A stretch of 32,022 nucleotides of DNA, from positions 1 through 32,022 of the forward strand of contig JADGJA010000188.1 in NCBI GenBank assembly GCA_027596035.1, read 5' to 3'. Below, piece after piece: positions 27,413 through 32,022 of the stretch (position 1 is the stretch's first letter; each line of letters starts with the position of its first letter). The position numbers were made by a program, and so were the translations under genes. This DNA comes from Thoreauomyces humboldtii (Eukaryota; Chytridiomycota; Chytridiomycetes; Spizellomycetales; Powellomycetaceae). The notes below the pieces were generated by a model. It saw only the letters and a program-made list of their open reading frames with translations. It was not told the DNA's origin and ran no database searches.

Positions 27413-30406
27413 TCACCCAGCCATGGGCTGATCCAACATGCTCTCCTGCGATGCCTGAGAAGGATCCACCATCTCCTGCGTATGCGGTTGCGTGTGGTGG
27501 TCCATGGTCTGCGACGGATCCACCATCGATTGCTGCGAGTGGTCCATGACGTGCTGCTGTGACGGGTCCAGCTCCTGCTGAACGTGATCGTGATGCTGTT
27601 GGTGATGAGCGTGGTGGTAGTGATGGTGATGGTCGTGGAGCTCCTGCTGAGGGTCGACGAGACCTGCCATCTGCTGTTGCGTCTGATGCACGAGTCCCTC
27701 GGCATGCTGCTGCTGCTGCTGCTGCTGTTGGTGTTGTTGATGGACATGCTGGGAGGGGTCCAGCCCCGAACCCGAAGCCTGGCTGTCGACGAAGCCGCCC
27801 GCAGCCTGCGAGTCATCGAACCCGTGGGCCGCTTGGGACGCGTCGAACCCCGGGACGGGGGTCCCGTCGAACGATGCCTGGGTCGCGTCGAATCCAGGTG
27901 CCGGGGTGTGGTGCTGGGAGAGATCGTGTTCCGAGCCCATCTCGTCGTTGCCACGCTGCATCTTGACGGGCGTCTGATCTCCCCTCTCGCTGCCGAACCG
28001 CCACCCGCCGAGAGGCAGACCGGCCTTCTTTCTTGCTTCCCTCATCTGGCGCGCCTTGTCCTTGAGGTCCACGTTGGTACGATCTTCGAACCGACCTTTC
28101 GCCAGACCGTCGTTCAGGATCATGCGCCAGCGCTTGGCCGCGAACGTGTGGATCTGCAGACCGCGCTCGAGCTCGTCCTCGTCCTCCTGCGACCAACGAC
28201 GACGCTTTCGTGGGCCGCTTTCGACCTGAGAATCCTGGCCAAACGGAATCTTGCGTGGTCGCGCACGGGGATTGACCGGAATCTCTTCATCTGTGAGGCA
28301 GAAATCAATTAGCATATGATCGAAGGGATTCGTCGAATGGCATGCATCACTGACCATGCTGAGAGTATTGTGGAATGCCAAAGGTAGAGTCCTCTATGCG
28401 GTCGAAACGAAGTTGCGTTAACGCGGAGTCGATGCATCAGGGAGCAATACCTGCACAACTTACCACGACGCTCATCCTGAGCAACGGAGTGATCTCTGTA
28501 CTCATCCTCGCTTCCGAGGCCGGGCGACCTCAATGGCTGGGTATGTGTAGTGGGATGGCGGCTGCCTAAGGGCGTATTGAGCGTGGATTGCGTGAGGTTC
28601 GGTTGCAGGTGTTGTCGGGGAAACTCGGCATCGACGCCAGGGTACACACGATGAAGAGGATCAGGAACAATCTGACTGTGAGAGCGAGGCAAGGTATTAG
28701 AAACGATTTGGCAGCGGTTCTTTCCAGAAAAAAAAATTCTTACTCGAAATGTCGGCGGGCGGAGTCAAGTTGATGTAAGATGGCTTCAGCTTGCCGCGGG
28801 GTTTGACCATCTACGTGGTGCTCATCAAGAGCCCCGGGAGGATTGGGAGGAAGCGGGCCTTCTCTCACTTCCAAACCATGCACAAGTTCGCCACTGTAAA
28901 GTATGGAATGAGCTCGGACGTTGCGTATGGTAAGACCACGTAAAGGCAGCCGTTGTCATGACGTACAGCATGCTAGGATCAAAGATCTGAGTGTCCGCGT
29001 CAGATTCTTCGTCATGAAGTCCGTCGGCCTCGTTTCCGAGTCTGGCGACGGCTGGTACTCTGTGAACCAAGGGCTCATCGTCCTCTTCCTCGCTGGCGGC
29101 ACGAGCAGCAGCCGCCCGGCCTTTCCGACCTCCAGTGGACGTCGGCCTTCCCTTCTGCGCCTTTTTGTCTTGAGCGGCCAGCGCAATGTCAGCCTTCTCC
29201 ATACGCGCGACGGTTGCCCTGATGAAATCGAGAGCATTCTTGTGATAGGCAGCGTATGGATACTTCTTCTCCAGCACGAGATGCTCGTTTCCTTCGGCAA
29301 CGTTGTCCTTGTTCTCCTGAATGAGCTCTTGAACCTGCAAGCATCGATGACGTTGGTTTTCCGGCAGCGACGAGAAGATTCAAATATTTGCCAGCGCACC
29401 TCACGCTTCATGGCATCTAGGATGAAGAACAGACAGGGAATATCGATGTGCGGAATCTGCGCCTGCTGCGCCTGCTCGAAGAGCGATCCGAGCAGCGTAA
29501 GACGGCTCTCCTCTGGGTTACCATCGGTTCGATCTATCGCGTGACATGTGGCGATGTAATTCTGAAATCGAGTTCGGTCATCGAAATTGCAGAAGCAGAT
29601 TTCAGACAGCGGCAACTGCCCTTGCGTACCTGGACCACAGTGTCGACGTACAGCTTTGGGAATGCAAAGGGCTTGGCATCGATGGGCGGTATGGCATCGC
29701 GCATCAGCAGCTTCTGGAAGGTGTCGATGAGCTCTCGATGTTCGGGCCAACGTTGAGGATTGATGCTGCCATCGGGTTTGGGTCCGAGGTAGATCAAGAG
29801 TTCGTGCGCGTTGGCGAGTTTGACGCGGCGAACAACGTCCGATTCGGACCACGGGGTGTCGATGAGCTTCCGGTAGAGAGGGTCTGGATGAAGGCAGGCA
29901 GGTACGTGAGCAACTTTGTGTGAATTTTGGTCTCTGATCGAGAAAGCCCTTAGGGCACATTCCTCTTGGTCATTGATTTAGGGCTCGAGAATCTCACCTG
30001 TGGATAGATTCAACCAGGCCCTGTCCTGCATCCCCTTGCTAGATTCTCCTGCCTTCTTTTTCAATCCCGGGTAACTCGACGAATGGGTGAGGTTCGCCGC
30101 GAGATACAAAGCCGCCTTCACGCCGACAGCTTGGACATCCTGCGCGCTAGGCTTGCCGCCGCTCGTGGCGCGAGGTTTCCGAACTGGGCGCTTTTGGTGG
30201 ATTTCTGGAGAGCCGACCCCATCTGCGAGGTCACCACGTGGGTGTGCAGCTGATGCAGCGGCGGCAGCGGCAGCCTGTGCAGCTGCCACGGCCACTTCCT
30301 GAAGATGGTCCTCCTCCTCGAAGTCGTCGCTGATGATGGACGAGTTGGCTTCGACACTGTCCTCTGCATGCTTTGCAGACTTTCGAACGGGACGTGTGTT
30401 TGGCAT
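27413..30406 (-). CDS. Tbf1/TRF-like telobox Myb protein
   Basis: Eight exons (30406-29998, 29883-29630, 29561-29400, 29334-28967, 28893-28744, 28675-28464, 28393-28355, 28290-27413) join in phase to 823 residues; exon 7 is only 39 bases. Residues about 80-330 form a helical, TRFH-like region (DVVRRVKLANAHELLIYLGP; ELIDTFQKLLMRDAIPP; YPYAAYHKNALDFIRATVAR). A single Myb/telobox domain spans about 560-622: WSQEDEDELERGL, KRWRMIL, and RTNVDLKDKARQMREARKKA then GLPL. The KDKAR form, with Ala where TRF1/2 have Trp, is that of yeast Tbf1. Such proteins bind TTAGGG-type repeats at telomeres and promoters. The C-terminus is rich in SQ/TQ motifs, Gln and His. A CCCTAACCCTA motif lies in its own promoter. 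Confidence 0.85.
27703..27740 (-). repeat. CAG-type repeat (polyglutamine)
   Basis: A CTG run on the plus strand encodes eight consecutive glutamines (HQQHQQQQQQQQHAEG) in the C-terminal region of the Tbf1-like protein. It is flanked by His-rich sequence and is likely polymorphic. Confidence 0.85.
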
Positions 30407-30580
30407 TGACGCTCTGAGACAGACACAAGGACACGACTTTGAGCTGCGCTTCCGTATGTATGGAAGGACCTTTCGCTTTCCCTCTGCTCTCTCGTTCCTC
30501 TGGAGGAACCTGAGGCTACCTGGCTTGGGGGAGTTGAGGCTTTGAGGGTTGTGGTGAAGGGGGTTTGCTGGATGTGAATA

Positions 30581-30599
30581 GGGTAGGGGTGGGTGAGGG
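30581..30599 (+). promoter_or_regulatory. G-quadruplex motif in divergent promoter
   Basis: GGGTAGGGGTGGGTGAGGG meets the classical four-run quadruplex pattern with loops of two, one and three bases. It lies 175 bases upstream of the Tbf1-like start codon, on the template strand for that gene. Confidence 0.55.
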
Positions 30600-30679
30600 T
30601 TGCCGATTCCCGTGAAGAGGTGGAAGGAGGGATAAAGAAAGAAGGAGCAACGACGGAGACGTGGAGGGAACCCCCATCA

Positions 30680-30690
30680 CCCTAACCCTA
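30680..30690. promoter_or_regulatory. Telomere-type motif CCCTAACCCTA
   Basis: Almost two units of the TTAGGG repeat (read on the minus strand as TAGGGTTAGGG) lie between the divergent start codons of the Tbf1-like gene and the Myb relic. Tbf1 is known in yeast to bind RCCCTAA-type sites in promoters, so this is a candidate target of the adjacent gene's own product. Confidence 0.55.
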
Positions 30691-30737
30691 CGCAGCCTAG
30701 CCTTTTGGTCTCCGCTCATTGTCCGACTCCTTTGGAC

Positions 30738-31480
30738 ATGACCCTTTGGTCGACAGGCTGCTCACATGGTTCTCCTCGATCGCACATCTCAGCAACAGAA
30801 ACTGCACCGCGACGGCCACTCTCGGCGGGCTGCTGGCTCCCGTATGGCGCGCCACCACGCGTCTCGCTCGGTTCCCCCTTTGCCCGAGCCCGGTCCTGGG
30901 CGGAGGTCGGTTTGGAGATTTCGTCAGGTGCCTTCCGGGTTGTCGCAAAGACACCGAATACAAAGCGACCGGGACCACGACCTTGGACTGCAAGCGAGGT
31001 GGGGCAGCTTGTACATTGTCGCGAGGTCGAAGAGCTGCCTTGGTCCACCATCGCAGCCACTTTGAATTGGAGTGCAGCCCGACAGAAGTACCACCTGTTG
31101 AAGGGGACCGGTTCACGTTCTCCCCAGAAGAGGATCAGCATATCTTCCGGGGATGCAAACAAACAATCGCGGAATTCGGACGTCCACTCCCAGGACAGAT
31201 CTCGCGACCGCTAAATCGCAATCCGATTTCGGTAGTAGGCCGCTGGGAGAACGTCCTGAATCCGATCCTGCGGAAAGATGCTTGGTCTCAAGAGGAAGAT
31301 CTACTGATCCAGTCCACTCATTCCGACCTTTCCGGATTGGCTCGGAGATTGCATCGTCCCCCGCTTGGGCTGATAAAACGCAAACGTCGCTTGGAACGTC
31401 TCTCTGCGTTGGGCAAATCGTCACCTGAACCGCTCGCCGCACGCTTCTCGACAGCGGACAGCACAGACCCTTCGAACTGA
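30738..31480 (+). pseudogene. Myb-repeat protein gene with a frameshift
   Basis: Three Myb-like repeats are visible but in two frames. Repeat 1 (about 30978-31106: RPWTASEVGQLVHCREVEEL, PWSTIAATLNWSAARQKYHL) is in the frame of the ATG at 30738. Repeats 2 and 3 (31108-31400: DRFTFSPEEDQHIFRGCKQ; ISVVGRWENVLNP; WSQEEDLLIQ; IKRKRRLERL) are in a different frame ending at 31480. The two frames abut at about 31100-31110 within a few codons, and no GT-AG intron of usable length fits there. The gene is therefore either broken by a one- or two-base indel or carries a sequencing error. The sequence before repeat 1 is Arg/Pro-rich and unlike a known domain. It is divergent from the Tbf1-like gene, another Myb protein. 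Confidence 0.6.
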
Positions 31481-31895
31481 TGTGGAACTTCTGGATACAT
31501 CCCGCGAATACATCTTGCGATCACATACTCAAGCAGCACCGCTTTACTTGATTTTCTTCCTTGGTAACCCCACCCCACCGTCGTGCAGCCTGACACGCTC
31601 GGACCAGAAACGAGACCATGGCTTCGGCGCTTCCCGACACCTGAGCACGCGGACCCTTCGAAACCAGCTCACAGATATATCCCTTGCGAACATATACAGC
31701 GTACACATACTCAGTCTGCCGCACCTTGCCATTTGCCCACTCTCTGTCGGTTTTCGTCACCTCGTCCGTCATGGAGAGCGGGCGTTCCCGATACTGCCGA
31801 ACAGTGCAGCGCCGCTTTGCTTGATTTGTCTGCCTTGATCTTCTACCCTCGGGAAGCCTGGCACGCTCGGCCGGGTAACGAAACCATCGTCTATG
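31443..31895. repeat. Degenerate tandem duplication
   Basis: Two diverged copies are recognisable, starting near 31443 and 31633. Shared pieces are CTTC(T/C)CGACA...GACCCTTCGAA; ATCCC...GCGAA/GCGAT...CACATACTCA; CAGC(A/G)CCGCTTT(A/G)CTTGATTT; GCCTG(A/G)CACGCTCGG; and GAAAC(G/C)A...ATGGCT. The second copy carries about 75 extra bases in the middle. The first overlaps the last codons of the Myb relic. Confidence 0.6.
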
Positions 31896-32022
31896 GCTGG
31901 ATAACTAGTCAACGCCGTCAACAGGTACCACGAAAGGCATTTGCAAAGCAAGGTATTACATTAGTTGAGGGGTCTGTTCAAAGATTATAGGGAAGGTGAT
32001 TTATAGGAGGTGCTTCCAGGGG
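31481..32022. other. Right-edge non-coding region
   Basis: Apart from the degenerate duplication I see no gene. The last 120 bases show no recognisable signal. Confidence 0.4.

Noticed and set aside
30680..30690. CCCTAACCCTA as evidence of a telomere or chromosome end
   Set aside because: It has fewer than two repeat units and sits between two genes, so a regulatory site is the better reading.
31095..31115. Tiny intron or programmed frameshift to rescue the Myb gene
   Set aside because: The only GT-AG pairs here are 17 or 39 bases apart, too short or out of phase, and no slippery-site context is evident.
1..32022. CRISPR array, insertion sequence or virus-derived segment
   Set aside because: No spaced identical repeats, transposase, integrase, reverse transcriptase or capsid-like frames were seen.

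Overview
The window looks like nuclear DNA of a zoosporic, flagellum-bearing fungus, chytrid-like in the broad sense. The reasons are these. It is gene-dense and fairly GC-rich. Nearly every gene carries short introns of about 59 to 114 bases, with GTGAGT/GTAAGT-type donors and YAG acceptors. The genes are fungal in type (a Tbf1-like telobox protein, a fungal stress protein, SSU-processome factors). One gene, at 21703-23811, is a full-length MKS1, a ciliary transition-zone protein that fungi without flagella have no use for. The flagellate assignment is an inference from that gene. I built all exon models by eye from splice signals, reading-frame phase and family resemblance, and all complete multi-exon models close in frame.

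Layout. 1-243: a partial gene leaving the left edge (-). 1377-2488: stress/allergen-like protein with a CsbD-like tail (-). 3279-3679: small ABM-type barrel protein (+). 4053-5183: Ser/Pro-rich repeat protein (+). 5369-7522: MPP10 (-). 7931-10336: RBM25 with RRM and PWI domains in six exons (+). 10337-12396: a tract almost without coding sequence, very rich in hairpins, ending in a possible tiny spliced gene (11642-12116, -). 12397-12939: EF-hand protein (-). 13630-15438: a BET-family protein with one bromodomain, a GATA zinc finger and two ET domains (+). 16296-17748: GT47 exostosin-like glycosyltransferase (+). 18236-20977: membrane-anchored protein with two START-like domains (-). 21703-23811: MKS1 in seven exons (+). 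23851-25029: acidic nucleolar protein, Utp16/Bud21-like (-). 25429-26514: type I membrane protein (+), followed near 26990-27140 by a decayed partial copy of it. 27413-30406: Tbf1/TRF-like telobox protein in eight exons (-). 30738-31480: a frameshifted Myb-repeat gene (+), then a degenerate tandem duplication to about 31900.

How the genes relate. There is no biosynthetic cluster. The set is mostly core nuclear functions: ribosome biogenesis (MPP10, Utp16-like), splicing (RBM25), chromatin reading (BET-GATA) and telomere or promoter binding (Tbf1-like). It also has one flagellar gene and several membrane or secretory proteins. Divergent pairs share short promoters: MPP10/RBM25, START/MKS1, Utp16-like/membrane protein and Tbf1-like/Myb.

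Most notable: (1) the single-bromodomain, GATA-finger, double-ET protein, a domain order I do not know from any described BET protein; (2) the hairpin-rich tract 10565-11475, including a duplicated hairpin with a compensatory base-pair change and a possible three-way junction; (3) a TTAGGG-type telomeric motif and a G-quadruplex motif inside the promoter of the gene encoding the telobox-binding protein.
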